A DNA stretch of 64,000 nt, from assembly GCF_000402035.1 (NCBI RefSeq), contig NC_021294.1, positions 310,001 through 374,000 of the forward strand, given 5' to 3'. Source of the DNA: Caballeronia insecticola (GTDB lineage Bacteria > Pseudomonadota > Gammaproteobacteria > Burkholderiales > Burkholderiaceae). Position numbers and translations under genes: made by a program. Numbering within the stretch: position 1 is the stretch's first letter; every line of letters starts with the position of its first letter. Below the pieces are notes generated by a model. It was not told where the DNA came from, searched no databases, and was given only the letters and a program-made list of their open reading frames with translations. This document shows positions 17,897 to 25,973 of the stretch, in pieces.

Positions 17897-18163
17897 ATGA
17901 ACCTGCTCGTCTGGAATCTTCCGCGGCGCTGCGCCGCGCGCGAGGTGCGGCGTTTTCTCGAGCACGAACTCGGCGATCTGGTGAGCGACATCGAAGTGCA
18001 CGGCGCGGGCACGGCTCAGGCCTATGCGATCGCGCGCCTCGCGACCGATGTTCCGTATATCGGCGAGGCGATTGCTCAGAAGCTCTGTCGTCAACGCCTT
18101 CTCGATGCTCCCTTGCGTGCGCGGGCTTCCGCGTCGGGCGACGCATCGACACGTCTGCATTAA
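17897..18163 (+). CDS. Small RRM-like protein of unknown function
   Basis: 88 aa. MNLLVWNLPRRCAAREVRRFLEHEL resembles strand 1 (RNP2-like LLVWNLP) and helix 1 of an RNA-recognition motif; QAYAIARLA could be the RNP1 strand, followed by a helix VPYIGEAIAQKL. Only one such domain is present and the C-terminus is a short basic tail. The RNP1 aromatic residues are partly missing, so RNA binding is only a possibility. It is five bases behind the 35-aa membrane peptide and ahead of a clear terminator. Confidence 0.6.
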   Translation: MNLLVWNLPRRCAAREVRRFLEHELGDLVSDIEVHGAGTAQAYAIARLATDVPYIGEAIAQKLCRQRLLDAPLRARASASGDASTRLH

Positions 18164-18242
18164 CGGTCGGCGCGCGAAACGTGTAGCGCGGCCGGAACGA
18201 ACCTTGCTGGAAATCCGCTGACGAACGTCATGTAGCGGCGAA

Positions 18243-18271
18243 GCCGGTGCCTCGTGCGCACCGGCTTTTTT
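18243..18271 (+). terminator. Rho-independent terminator after the RRM-like gene
   Basis: An 8-bp perfect stem GCCGGTGC/GCACCGGC (18243-18250 with 18258-18265) with a seven-base loop is followed by six T residues. Confidence 0.85.
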
Positions 18272-18312
18272 GTCGCTGGTCGGTGAAGAAAGCAAAGGGG
18301 AAGTCGATTTCG

Positions 18313-19542
18313 ATGCAGCAGGCAGGAAAGAACACAGTGTCCTTCGGGACAAGGTTTTTCGCGGGCGTGGCTACAGGCGCGCTTTTTTCCATCGCGACGG
18401 TAGCTTATGGGCAGCAGGCGGCGTCGCCGGGCGCGGTCGCGCAAGGGCGCGTGACGGAGATGTCTGTCATGCCCGTCGCGCCCGCGCCACCTGCACCGCC
18501 GATGCCGTCCGGCGCCAGCATCCCGCATGGTGCGAGCGCGCCGGAGCGCGCGCTTCCCGCCATGCCCGTACCGATGCCCGCGCCCGCGCAGGCGGCCTCC
18601 GCGGCGTCTGCGGTCCCGCCAGCGAGTGAGGCATCCGGCGCATCGGCGGCGAGCGAGGCCAGCGCGGCAAGTGCCGCGAGCGCAGCAAGCGCGGCCTCCG
18701 AGGCGCAAGCGCCTGAAGTGCCTCTTCCGCCCGAACCACCCGAGCCGAATCTCGCCCAACGCACCGGCATGCAACCGGCGGCCGCATTCGCAATGCGCCA
18801 GACCTTCGCGAAGGAAGTCGACCGCAGACTCACGGTGCCGCCATCCGATCAGCAGGCGTACGGCCGCCTGCTGCAGCACACACTCGACGCCGACGGCCAC
18901 GGCGATCTCGCCAACGAATTCGTCGTGCTCGTCGATCGCAGTGCGAACGTGCAGGCGATCTTCGTCTATTTTCGCGCGAAGCCGGGCGACGCCTGGTCGA
19001 TGATCGGCGCCGCGCCCGTATCGACGGGTCGTCCCGGCAGTTACGACCACTTCGTGACGCCGCTCGGCGTGTTCCAGCACGTGCCGGGCAACATGGACTT
19101 CCGCGCGGAAGGCACGCTCAACGAGTTCAAGATTCGCGGCTACGGCGCGCGCGACATGCGCATTTACGATTTCGGCTGGACCGACGGCGAGCGCGGCTGG
19201 GGCCACGGCGGCAAATCGCCGATGCGCTTCCAGATGCACGCCACCGATCCCGAGAAACTGGAACCGCTGCTCGGCATGCGGCACTCGAAGGGCTGCGTGC
19301 GCATCCCGTCGACGCTCAATACGTTTTTCGATCACCACGGCATCCTCGACGCTCAATACGAGGCGCGCGCCGCCGAAGGCCAGTCGATGTGGGTCCTCAA
19401 GGCCACGCGCAAGACGACGCCGTGGGCGGGGCACTATCTCGTTGTCGTCGATACGGGAAGGCAGTCGCGGCCCGCGTGGTCGCCGGGGCCGGGACGGGCG
19501 GTACGCGCCCACATTCCGGCGGGCGCGGATAAGGTCGATTGA
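18313..19542 (+). CDS. Exported L,D-transpeptidase (YkuD) family protein
   Basis: 409 aa from the chosen ATG. Residues 1-35 look like a Sec signal (basic start, then FFAGVATGALFSIATVAYG). Residues about 45-145 are a long low-complexity region rich in Ala, Ser and Pro, a probable flexible spacer. The catalytic domain ends with H324-SKG-C328-V-R330, the HxxxCxR signature of YkuD transpeptidases, with Cys as nucleophile. Such enzymes cross-link peptidoglycan stem peptides or attach proteins to them in the periplasm. An upstream in-frame start exists near 18247, but it would put a basic extension before the signal peptide. Confidence 0.82.
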   Translation: MQQAGKNTVSFGTRFFAGVATGALFSIATVAYGQQAASPGAVAQGRVTEMSVMPVAPAPPAPPMPSGASIPHGASAPERALPAMPVPMPAPAQAASAASAVPPASEASGASAASEASAASAASAASAASEAQAPEVPLPPEPPEPNLAQRTGMQPAAAFAMRQTFAKEVDRRLTVPPSDQQAYGRLLQHTLDADGHGDLANEFVVLVDRSANVQAIFVYFRAKPGDAWSMIGAAPVSTGRPGSYDHFVTPLGVFQHVPGNMDFRAEGTLNEFKIRGYGARDMRIYDFGWTDGERGWGHGGKSPMRFQMHATDPEKLEPLLGMRHSKGCVRIPSTLNTFFDHHGILDAQYEARAAEGQSMWVLKATRKTTPWAGHYLVVVDTGRQSRPAWSPGPGRAVRAHIPAGADKVD

Positions 19543-19568
19543 AGGTGGCTGAAGCCGTCCGCGAAGCG

Positions 19569-20453
19569 CTATTTCGAGCGGGCGAGCAACACGCCCGCGA
19601 GCGCCGCCGCGAAGCCCGCGAGTTGCACCGCGCTGAGCGTCTCGCCGAACGCGACGTAGCTTTCGAGCGCGGCGAGCGGCGGCGCGAGAAAGAGCAGGGC
19701 GGTCGCGCGCGATGCGGCGCCGCGCCGGACCATCCAGACGAGCAGCGTCGTCGCGACGCCCGAGAGCATGAGGATGCCCCAGGCGAGCGAAATCCACGTC
19801 GTCGTCGATGCAATGAAGCGATGTTCCCCCAGCGCAAACACAAGCACGAGCGCGACGACCGCAGCGCCCGCGTTCTGCACGGCGCTCGCGCTGCGGATAT
19901 CGGCGCGTGCGAGCGAAGTCTTCTGATAGAGCGTGCCCGCCGTGATCGCGACCACCGACAGCACCGCGATCGTCACGACGAGCCACTGCGGCGCGTGTCC
20001 CGCACCCGTTTGTGCGGCATGCATTCCGCCGCCGATGATCTTCGGCGCGAGCACGAGCGCCACGCCGATCAGACCGAGCACGAGTCCGCCCCAGGCGCGC
20101 GGCGAAAGCTTTTCGCCGAACAGCCGGGCAGCGACGGCCGCGGTCAGAAGCGGCTGCAGCGCGCCGAGCAACGCCATGACGCCCGCGCCGAGCCCTTGCG
20201 CGACGGCCCAGTAGCCCGCGCCGAGATAGACGCCTTGCAGCAGCGCGCCGGCAAGCAGATGCCGGCCGATATCGCGTCCTCGCGGCCAGGGCGCGCGTGT
20301 GACGAGCGCGATTGCGACGAACAGCAGCGTCGTGCCGGCGAAGCGCGCGAGCAGATAGACGTTCGGATCGACATAAGGCGTGATCGCCCGCGCGACGATA
20401 AAGCCCGTCGACCAGAGAAACACGAAGACCGGCGCGGCGAGAAGCGAAATCAT
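19569..20453 (-). CDS. EamA-domain DMT-family transporter
   Basis: 294 aa with about ten hydrophobic segments in two repeats, the two-EamA-domain layout of drug/metabolite exporters (RhaT/YdcZ-like superfamily). First helix LLAAPVFVFLWSTGFIVARAI carries the typical WSTGFI start, and LGALQPLLTAAVAARLFGEKLSP is the repeat-1 end motif; WMVRRGAASRATALLFLAPPLAALESYVAFGE is its repeat-2 counterpart. It would sit in the inner membrane and export small metabolites; the substrate is not evident. Converges on the L,D-transpeptidase gene with 26 bases between the stops. Confidence 0.88.
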   Translation of the reverse strand: MISLLAAPVFVFLWSTGFIVARAITPYVDPNVYLLARFAGTTLLFVAIALVTRAPWPRGRDIGRHLLAGALLQGVYLGAGYWAVAQGLGAGVMALLGALQPLLTAAVAARLFGEKLSPRAWGGLVLGLIGVALVLAPKIIGGGMHAAQTGAGHAPQWLVVTIAVLSVVAITAGTLYQKTSLARADIRSASAVQNAGAAVVALVLVFALGEHRFIASTTTWISLAWGILMLSGVATTLLVWMVRRGAASRATALLFLAPPLAALESYVAFGETLSAVQLAGFAAALAGVLLARSK

Positions 20454-20551
20454 GAGAGGAAGGCGACGAAACGGAATGCCGAAGTATCGTCGCGTGCGGC
20501 GAATTCGTCTTGTCTAACCGTGCACTCGGGGCATCCGCGAGTGTGGCCGCG

Positions 20552-20737
20552 TCATTCGAGCGAGAACGTGTCGAGCGGCTGATTGGCGCGCGCGTCGCCT
20601 TCGAGGCGCCGCGAGAGTTGCGCGTGCAGGCGCCGGGCTTCGTCGAGCGTGAGATCGATCCAGTAGGGATCGCCTGCTGCGTCGTTCAGCCGGGCGGGCG
20701 GAAACTGAATCTCGATGACCACGCCTTTCTTGTACAT
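20552..20737 (-). CDS. Small conserved-looking protein, function unknown
   Basis: 61 aa, MYKKGVVIEIQFPPARLND at the start and an acidic C-terminus. Composition is normal for a real protein, unlike neighbouring frames. GAGG eight bases before the ATG supports translation. A possible beta strand (VVIEIQF) and a helix (TLDEARRLHAQLSRRLEG) are all that can be said. Confidence 0.5.
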   Translation of the reverse strand: MYKKGVVIEIQFPPARLNDAAGDPYWIDLTLDEARRLHAQLSRRLEGDARANQPLDTFSLE

Positions 20738-20962
20738 CCGGATAACCTCGTTCGACGCCCTTCGCTACATCCGGGGCAAGCAGCGAGTCTAGCGGAGCGG
20801 CGCGCGTCGATTGCCAATGCAGCGGAAAGAATGCATTGCGCGATGCGGCTTGACGTGCGCCTTGACGGGTCGATCGAAGATCGGCCGCTTGCCAAAGTTC
20901 TGCCACATGAGGCCGCTAAACTCCACACGCTGCCTCGCCATCACTTCGCTCGCGATTCCCGG

Positions 20963-21718
20963 ATGCTCGCAGAACAACGTCATCAATACATTCTCGCCGA
21001 GCTGGACAAACACGGTGCGCTCGCCGTGGCCGACCTCGTGCGCGCGCTGGCCGTGTCGCGCGAGACGGTGCGGCGCGATCTCAATGCGCTCGCCGGACGC
21101 GGCCTCGTCGCGACGACGCATGGCGGCGCATTGTCGATGGACCGGCGCGAGCCGCATGTCGATGTGCGCGAGGCCAACAACGCGGCGGCCAAGCAGGCGA
21201 TCGGCGTGCGCGCGGCGGCGTTCGTGCCGGACGGGGCGTCGCTCGTCATCGATTCCGGCAGCACGACGCAGGCCGTGGCGCGGGCGCTGGCCGAACGTCA
21301 TCGGCTGACGGTCTATACGAACGACTGGCGCATCGCGATGCTGCTCGCGCGGCGCAACGGCAATCGCGTGAGCCTGCTCGGCGGCGAGATTGCCGATCTG
21401 GAAGACGCGACCTTCGGGCTCGATACGATCCAGCAGATTTCGCAGTATCACGCGGATTTTGCGTTCGTCGGCGCGGGCGGCATCACCGACGATGCGCATC
21501 TCACCGATTACTCGCGCCTCGCCGCCGAAGTGCGCGGCCGCATGATCGCGGCTGCGGCGTGCGCGATCGTTGTCGCCGATTGCTCGAAGTTCGGGCGCAC
21601 CACGCCCGTGCGGATTCGCGGCTTCGAGTCGGTGCGCTATCTCGTCTGCGACGCGCCGCCCGATCGGGCGATCCGGCGCGCCCTCGCGTCGCGCGGACCG
21701 GAAGTCGTCACGGCCTAG
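20963..21718 (+). CDS. DeoR/GlpR-family transcriptional regulator
   Basis: 251 aa. The N-terminal winged helix-turn-helix (MLAEQRHQYILAELDKHG...LAVSRETVRRDLNALAGRG) is the DeoR signature, and residues about 75-250 form the DeoRC sugar-phosphate-sensing domain (VIDSGSTTQAVARAL, GRTTPVRI). It sits 143 bases upstream of, and co-oriented with, a PhnSTUV-type importer, so it is the likely repressor of that operon, responding to a phosphorylated intermediate (inference). The ATG at 20963 is where the HTH begins; upstream in-frame sequence is non-coding in character. Confidence 0.88.
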   Translation: MLAEQRHQYILAELDKHGALAVADLVRALAVSRETVRRDLNALAGRGLVATTHGGALSMDRREPHVDVREANNAAAKQAIGVRAAAFVPDGASLVIDSGSTTQAVARALAERHRLTVYTNDWRIAMLLARRNGNRVSLLGGEIADLEDATFGLDTIQQISQYHADFAFVGAGGITDDAHLTDYSRLAAEVRGRMIAAAACAIVVADCSKFGRTTPVRIRGFESVRYLVCDAPPDRAIRRALASRGPEVVTA

Positions 21719-21722
21719 CCGT

Positions 21723-21763
21723 TTGGCGATGCGCATTTGGCGAATTGTGCAAACGGTTGGCGA
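21723..21763 (+). repeat. Three direct TTGGCGA repeats upstream of phnS
   Basis: TTGGCGA occurs at 21723-21729, 21737-21743 and 21757-21763, between the regulator gene and phnS. Direct short repeats are common in DeoR-family operators, so this may be the regulator's binding region. Confidence 0.35.
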
Positions 21764-21861
21764 AGCGTGGCGCCTTCACGTCGATGTCACAGATCTCTGC
21801 AATCCTTCGGGTCGAAGGTCGAGACCGACCTCCACCATTCCCGACAAGAGAGATCATCATC

Positions 21862-22932
21862 ATGACCCGCGATTTCCGCTTCGCGCGCGCCGTGCTGCCG
21901 GCGTTCGCCGCCGCCGCGCTGTTTGCCGCGATGCCCGTGCATGCCGCCGACGCCGTCGTCCTGTACACCGCCGACGGCCTCGAAAACCTGTACAAGGATG
22001 TGCTTCCTGCGTTCGAAAAGAAGGAAGGCGTGAAGGTCAACATCGTCACGGCGGGAAGCGGCGAAGTGGTGAATCGCGCGACCGTCGAGAAGGATTCGCC
22101 CAAGGCCGATGTGCTCGTCACGCTGCCGCCGTTCATCCAGCAGGCGCAGCAAGGCGGCCTGCTGCAGCCCTATCAGAGCGTGAACTACAAGAACGTCCCC
22201 GCGATTGCGAAAGCGCAGGACGGCGCGTGGGCCACGTTCGTGAACAACTACTTCTCCTTCGCGATCAACCCGGAAGTCACCAAGACCGCGCCTGCGACTT
22301 TCGCCGATCTGCTGCATCCGAACTATACGGGCAAGATTGCCTATTCGAACCCGGCGACGGCGGGCGACGGCATGGCCGTCATCATCCTGACCTCGGCGCT
22401 GATGGGCGAGGACAAGGCCTTCGATTACCTCAAGACGCTCGAACAGGGCGCCAAGTTTCACACGAAGGGCACCGGCTATCTCGACGTGCTGCTCTCGCGT
22501 AACGAGATCGCCTTCGCCAACGGCGACCTGCAAATGGACCTCGACGACGCCGCGAACGGCGGCCTGTCGATCAAGCCGCTGTTCCTGTCGCACAAGGCGG
22601 GCGAGGCGCCGACCACGTTCCAGCTTCCGTACGCGATCGGCCTCATCAAGAGCGGGCCGAATCAGGCGGCGGGCAAGAAGCTGATTGATTATCTGATGTC
22701 GACGGACGTGCAGTCGAAAGTGCCGGACATCTACGGCATTCCAGGCCGCACCGACGTGCCGCTCGCCGGCAAGAACGGCGAGACCGTCAAGCAGGCCATC
22801 GCCGGCGTGAAGCTGATTCCGGTCGACTGGAACGAAGTCATGCAGAAGAAGGCCGGCTGGACCGAACGCTGGAAGTCGGAAGTGATCGGCAACTCGGGCA
22901 AGCAGACCGACGTCGTCAAGCCGAAGTCGTAA
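21862..22932 (+). CDS. phnS: 2-aminoethylphosphonate ABC transporter, substrate-binding protein
   Basis: 356 aa with signal peptide MTRDFRFARAVLPAFAAAALFAAMPVHA. The mature protein follows the PhnS pattern: VVLYTADGLENLYKDVLPAFEKK, GSGEVVNRATVEKDSPKADVLVTLPPFIQQA, and NGDLQMDL, closely paralleling Salmonella PhnS. It captures 2-aminoethylphosphonate (or a related anion) in the periplasm and hands it to the PhnUV permease. Iron or thiamine binding proteins of the same superfamily are the alternative, but the DVLVTLPPFIQ and GDLQMDL blocks favour PhnS. First gene of a tight four-gene operon. Catabolic genes such as phnW/phnX are not in the window. Confidence 0.85.
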   Translation: MTRDFRFARAVLPAFAAAALFAAMPVHAADAVVLYTADGLENLYKDVLPAFEKKEGVKVNIVTAGSGEVVNRATVEKDSPKADVLVTLPPFIQQAQQGGLLQPYQSVNYKNVPAIAKAQDGAWATFVNNYFSFAINPEVTKTAPATFADLLHPNYTGKIAYSNPATAGDGMAVIILTSALMGEDKAFDYLKTLEQGAKFHTKGTGYLDVLLSRNEIAFANGDLQMDLDDAANGGLSIKPLFLSHKAGEAPTTFQLPYAIGLIKSGPNQAAGKKLIDYLMSTDVQSKVPDIYGIPGRTDVPLAGKNGETVKQAIAGVKLIPVDWNEVMQKKAGWTERWKSEVIGNSGKQTDVVKPKS

Positions 22933-22933
22933 C

Positions 22934-23995
22934 GTGAGCGCCGTACTCAAGGACGCGCCGGACGTCTACCCGGCGCACGGCGTGCATATCGACCGGCTCA
23001 CGGTGCGCTTCGGCGCGCGCACCGTGCTCGACGATCTCACGCTGCGCATCGAGCGCGGCGAATTCCTCACCGTGCTCGGCCGCAGCGGCTGCGGCAAGAC
23101 CACGCTGTTGCGTTTCATCGCGGGCTTCGTCGCGGCCGACGCGCTCGCGGGCACGCTCTCCGTGGCGGGCCGCGATCTCACGCACACGCCGCCGCATCAG
23201 CGCAACCTGGGCTTGCTGTTCCAGAGCTATGCGTTGTTTCCGCATCTGTCCGTGTTCGACAACGTCGCGTTCGGCCTGCGCGCGCGCAAGCTGAAGGCGG
23301 GCGAGATCGCGCGCCGCGTCGCCGATGCGCTCAAGCTTGTGCAACTCGCCGATGCCGGTCACGTCATGCCCGCGCAGCTTTCCGGCGGCATGCAGCAGCG
23401 CGTGGCGCTGGCGCGTGCGCTCGTCATCGAACCGGATGTGCTGCTGCTCGACGAACCGCTCTCCGCGCTCGATGCCAACCTGCGCGCCTCCGTGCGCAGC
23501 GAGCTTAAGGCGCTGCACGAACGTCTGCCGAATCTGACGATCGTCTGCGTGACGCACGATCAGGACGACGCGCTCGTGCTCTCCGACCGCACGCTCTTGA
23601 TGCGCGACGGCCGCATCGCGCAACTCGGCGCGCCGCGCGAACTGTACGACGCGCCGAACGACGCCTTTGTGGCGCGCTATCTCGGCGCGGCGAACCTGCT
23701 GCCGCCGCGCGTGGTGTACCCGGTCGGCGATGCGCGGCACGAAGAGCGCGAACGTCTCGCGTGCATTCGTCCGGAGCGCTTCAACATCGTGCCGCTGGGC
23801 GAAGGTCCGTTGCACGGCACGATTGCATCCGTCGAATGGTATGGCGCGGCGCTGTCGATCTCCGTCGCGCTCGACGCGCTGCCCGGCGAGCCTGTGCTCG
23901 TGACGACGCAGCGCGGCCACACGCGCATGCCGGAAAAAGGCACGCGCGTTTCACTTCGTTTCGAGGCTGACGATGTCGTCCTTGTACGTCCCTGA
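22934..23995 (+). CDS. phnT: 2-aminoethylphosphonate ABC transporter, ATP-binding protein
   Basis: 353 aa starting at a GTG one base after the phnS stop. Walker A GRSGCGKTT (about residues 53-61), ABC signature LSGGMQQRVALARAL, Walker B VLLLDEPLSALD and H-loop VCVTHDQDDAL are all intact. The C-terminal ~100 residues hold a TOBE-like domain (IRPERFNIVPLGEG). It energises import. Its 3' end overlaps the first permease gene by 23 bases, indicating translational coupling. Confidence 0.88.
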   Translation: MSAVLKDAPDVYPAHGVHIDRLTVRFGARTVLDDLTLRIERGEFLTVLGRSGCGKTTLLRFIAGFVAADALAGTLSVAGRDLTHTPPHQRNLGLLFQSYALFPHLSVFDNVAFGLRARKLKAGEIARRVADALKLVQLADAGHVMPAQLSGGMQQRVALARALVIEPDVLLLDEPLSALDANLRASVRSELKALHERLPNLTIVCVTHDQDDALVLSDRTLLMRDGRIAQLGAPRELYDAPNDAFVARYLGAANLLPPRVVYPVGDARHEERERLACIRPERFNIVPLGEGPLHGTIASVEWYGAALSISVALDALPGEPVLVTTQRGHTRMPEKGTRVSLRFEADDVVLVRP

Positions 23996-24902
23996 CGGCG
24001 TCGCGCGCGACGAAGGCGGCATCAGCGACGCCGAGCGTTCCTCGCAGTTCGCCGCCCACGCGCGCGAGGCGAAACGGCGCGAGCGCCGTGCGCAGTGGCA
24101 TCTGCTCTTTATTCTCGTGGTCGTGCTCGGGCCGCTCGTCGTGTATCCGCTGGCGCGGCTCGTCATGCTGAGCATGAGCGGGCCGCACGGCTTCACGCTG
24201 CACGCGTACACCGCGTTCTTCGGCAATCCCGAAACGCGCGGCATGATCGGCACGACGCTCGTCATTCTGTTCGCGAGCGCAAGCATCGCGTCTATGCTGG
24301 GCGTCGCGCTCGCGTCGATGTTGTTCTTCAGGCCGTTTCGCGGCGCGCGCCTGCTCACGCGCTTTCTGGAACTGTTCGTCGCGTTTCCGTCGTTTCTGGT
24401 CGCGTTCACGCTGATCTTTCTTTACGGCTCGCAAGGCTCGGTGAGCATCGGCCTGCAGCGGCTCTTTTCGCTCGATGCGCCGCCGCTCGACTTTCTCTTC
24501 GGCATCGGCGGCGTGATTCTCGCGGAAGTCGTGTTCTACGCGCCGTTCGTCGTGCGCCCGACGCTTGCATCGTATGCGACGCTCGACATGCGTCTCGTCG
24601 AAGCGGCGAAAAGCCTCGGCGCGAACGGCTGGATGGTCGCGGCGAAAGTCGTGCTGCCGCTCGCGTGGCCGGGCATCGCGGCGGGCACGATCCTGTGCTT
24701 TCTGCTGACGCTGAACGAATTCGGCATCCTGCTGGTGCTCGGCAGCGCGCATCTGATCACATTGCCGATCGCGATCTACAGCGCCGCCACCGTCGATCTC
24801 GATCTGCCGACAGCGGCGGCCGGCTCGGTCGTGATGCTGCTGATGTCGTTGTCGCTGTATGCGCTTTACCGGCGTGTGAATCGCCGCTCGGGAGGGCGCT
24901 GA
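23973..24902 (+). CDS. phnU: 2-aminoethylphosphonate ABC transporter, permease 1
   Basis: 309 aa with six predicted membrane helices after a ~40-residue cytoplasmic N-terminus containing many charged residues (AREAKRRERRAQW). The binding-protein-dependent transport EAA loop is visible at EAAKSLGANGWMVAAKVVLPLAWPG. Forms the channel together with the next permease. Overlaps phnT by 23 bases and ends one base before phnV. Confidence 0.86.
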   Translation: MSSLYVPDGVARDEGGISDAERSSQFAAHAREAKRRERRAQWHLLFILVVVLGPLVVYPLARLVMLSMSGPHGFTLHAYTAFFGNPETRGMIGTTLVILFASASIASMLGVALASMLFFRPFRGARLLTRFLELFVAFPSFLVAFTLIFLYGSQGSVSIGLQRLFSLDAPPLDFLFGIGGVILAEVVFYAPFVVRPTLASYATLDMRLVEAAKSLGANGWMVAAKVVLPLAWPGIAAGTILCFLLTLNEFGILLVLGSAHLITLPIAIYSAATVDLDLPTAAAGSVVMLLMSLSLYALYRRVNRRSGGR

Positions 24903-24903
24903 C

Positions 24904-25716
24904 ATGCAGCTTTCGATTCGCTCACGATTCACGCCCGGCGCGTTCGTGCGCATCGCGTTTACGGGTTTCGTCGCGTTGCTGTGCATCTGGCTGTTCGTGC
25001 TGCCGGTGATCGTCGTGGCGCTGTCGAGCGTCGCGTCGCACTGGTCCGGGACGATCCTGCCCGACGGCTTCAGCACGCGCTGGTTCGCGCGCCTCGGTTC
25101 GAGCGATCTCGATGCGGTCACGACGAGTCTCGAAGTCGGCATCGGTGTTGCGTTGCTCGGCACCGCGCTCGGCTTGTGGCTCGCGCTCGCGCTGGAAGGA
25201 CGCGACCGGCGCGGCTTGGGCGCGCTCGTCGACGCCGTCGCGATGATGGGCAGCGGCGTGCCGAGCGTCGTGCTCGGCCTCGCGGTGCTGATTGCGTATC
25301 ACAAGCGTCCGCTCGATCTGTCCGGCTCGGCCGCGATCGTCGTGCTGGTGCAGCTCGCGCTGGTGTTGCCGTTCTGCTACCGCTGCGCGGCTGCGGCGCT
25401 GCGTCCCGAACTGACGACGCTGCGCGAAGCCGCCGCGAGCCTCGGCGCGCCGCCGCGCATGGTGCTCGCGCGCGTGATCCTGCCGCAACTCGTGCCCGCG
25501 TTGCGCGCGAGCCTGGCGCTCGGCTTCGCGCTCTCGCTCGGCGAACTGGGCGCGACGCTGACCGTTTATCCGCCGGGCTTCGCGACGGTGCCGATCGTCG
25601 TCGTGGGGCAGGTCAATCGCGGCTACTATCTGCCGGCGTCGGCGCTTTCGCTGATTCTGTTAGGCGTTTCGCTTGCCGCGCTGCTGTTGATCGCCGCGCG
25701 TGCGCCGCGCCGATGA
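24904..25716 (+). CDS. phnV: 2-aminoethylphosphonate ABC transporter, permease 2
   Basis: 270 aa with about six membrane helices and the EAA loop LREAAASLGAPPRMVLARVILPQLVPAL. The TLTVYPPGFATVPIVVVGQVNRG segment is usual in this permease type. It pairs with PhnU as the second half of the inner-membrane channel. ATG one base after the phnU stop; last gene of the operon. Confidence 0.86.
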   Translation: MQLSIRSRFTPGAFVRIAFTGFVALLCIWLFVLPVIVVALSSVASHWSGTILPDGFSTRWFARLGSSDLDAVTTSLEVGIGVALLGTALGLWLALALEGRDRRGLGALVDAVAMMGSGVPSVVLGLAVLIAYHKRPLDLSGSAAIVVLVQLALVLPFCYRCAAAALRPELTTLREAAASLGAPPRMVLARVILPQLVPALRASLALGFALSLGELGATLTVYPPGFATVPIVVVGQVNRGYYLPASALSLILLGVSLAALLLIAARAPRR

Positions 25717-25775
25717 ATCGTACGTCGATAATCAGGATATCGAAATAATTTAGGGCGCTCGAAATGACACCCGAA

Positions 25776-25800
25776 GGCCGCGGGAAGCAATTCCCGGGCC
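25776..25800 (+). terminator. Hairpin after the phn operon
   Basis: CGGGAA/TTCCCG (25781-25786 with 25791-25796, four-base loop) is extended by GGCC/GGCC across a one-base bulge. It lies 60 bases after phnV. No T run follows, so termination strength is uncertain. The remainder of the gap to glgP shows nothing else clear. Confidence 0.4.
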
Positions 25801-25973
25801 TCGTTCCGGTGCGCGGCCTGTCATACCAAAAAAAATAAAACTGGCGTAACCTGCACGTTCAGGCGCGGCCGCACCCGCGTGGATCGGAGCGGAAAGCATC
25901 CCGGGCGTTCGGATGTTGAAACTCAGACGCGCTTCCGCGGTCGTTGCATATGTTGCAAACACCGGAGGTTTCG

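Noticed and set aside
21783..21806. Possible Pho-box upstream of phnS (GATGTCACAGATCTCTGCA)
   Set aside because: Only the first half resembles a PhoB repeat; the second half matches three of seven positions and no -10 is correctly spaced.
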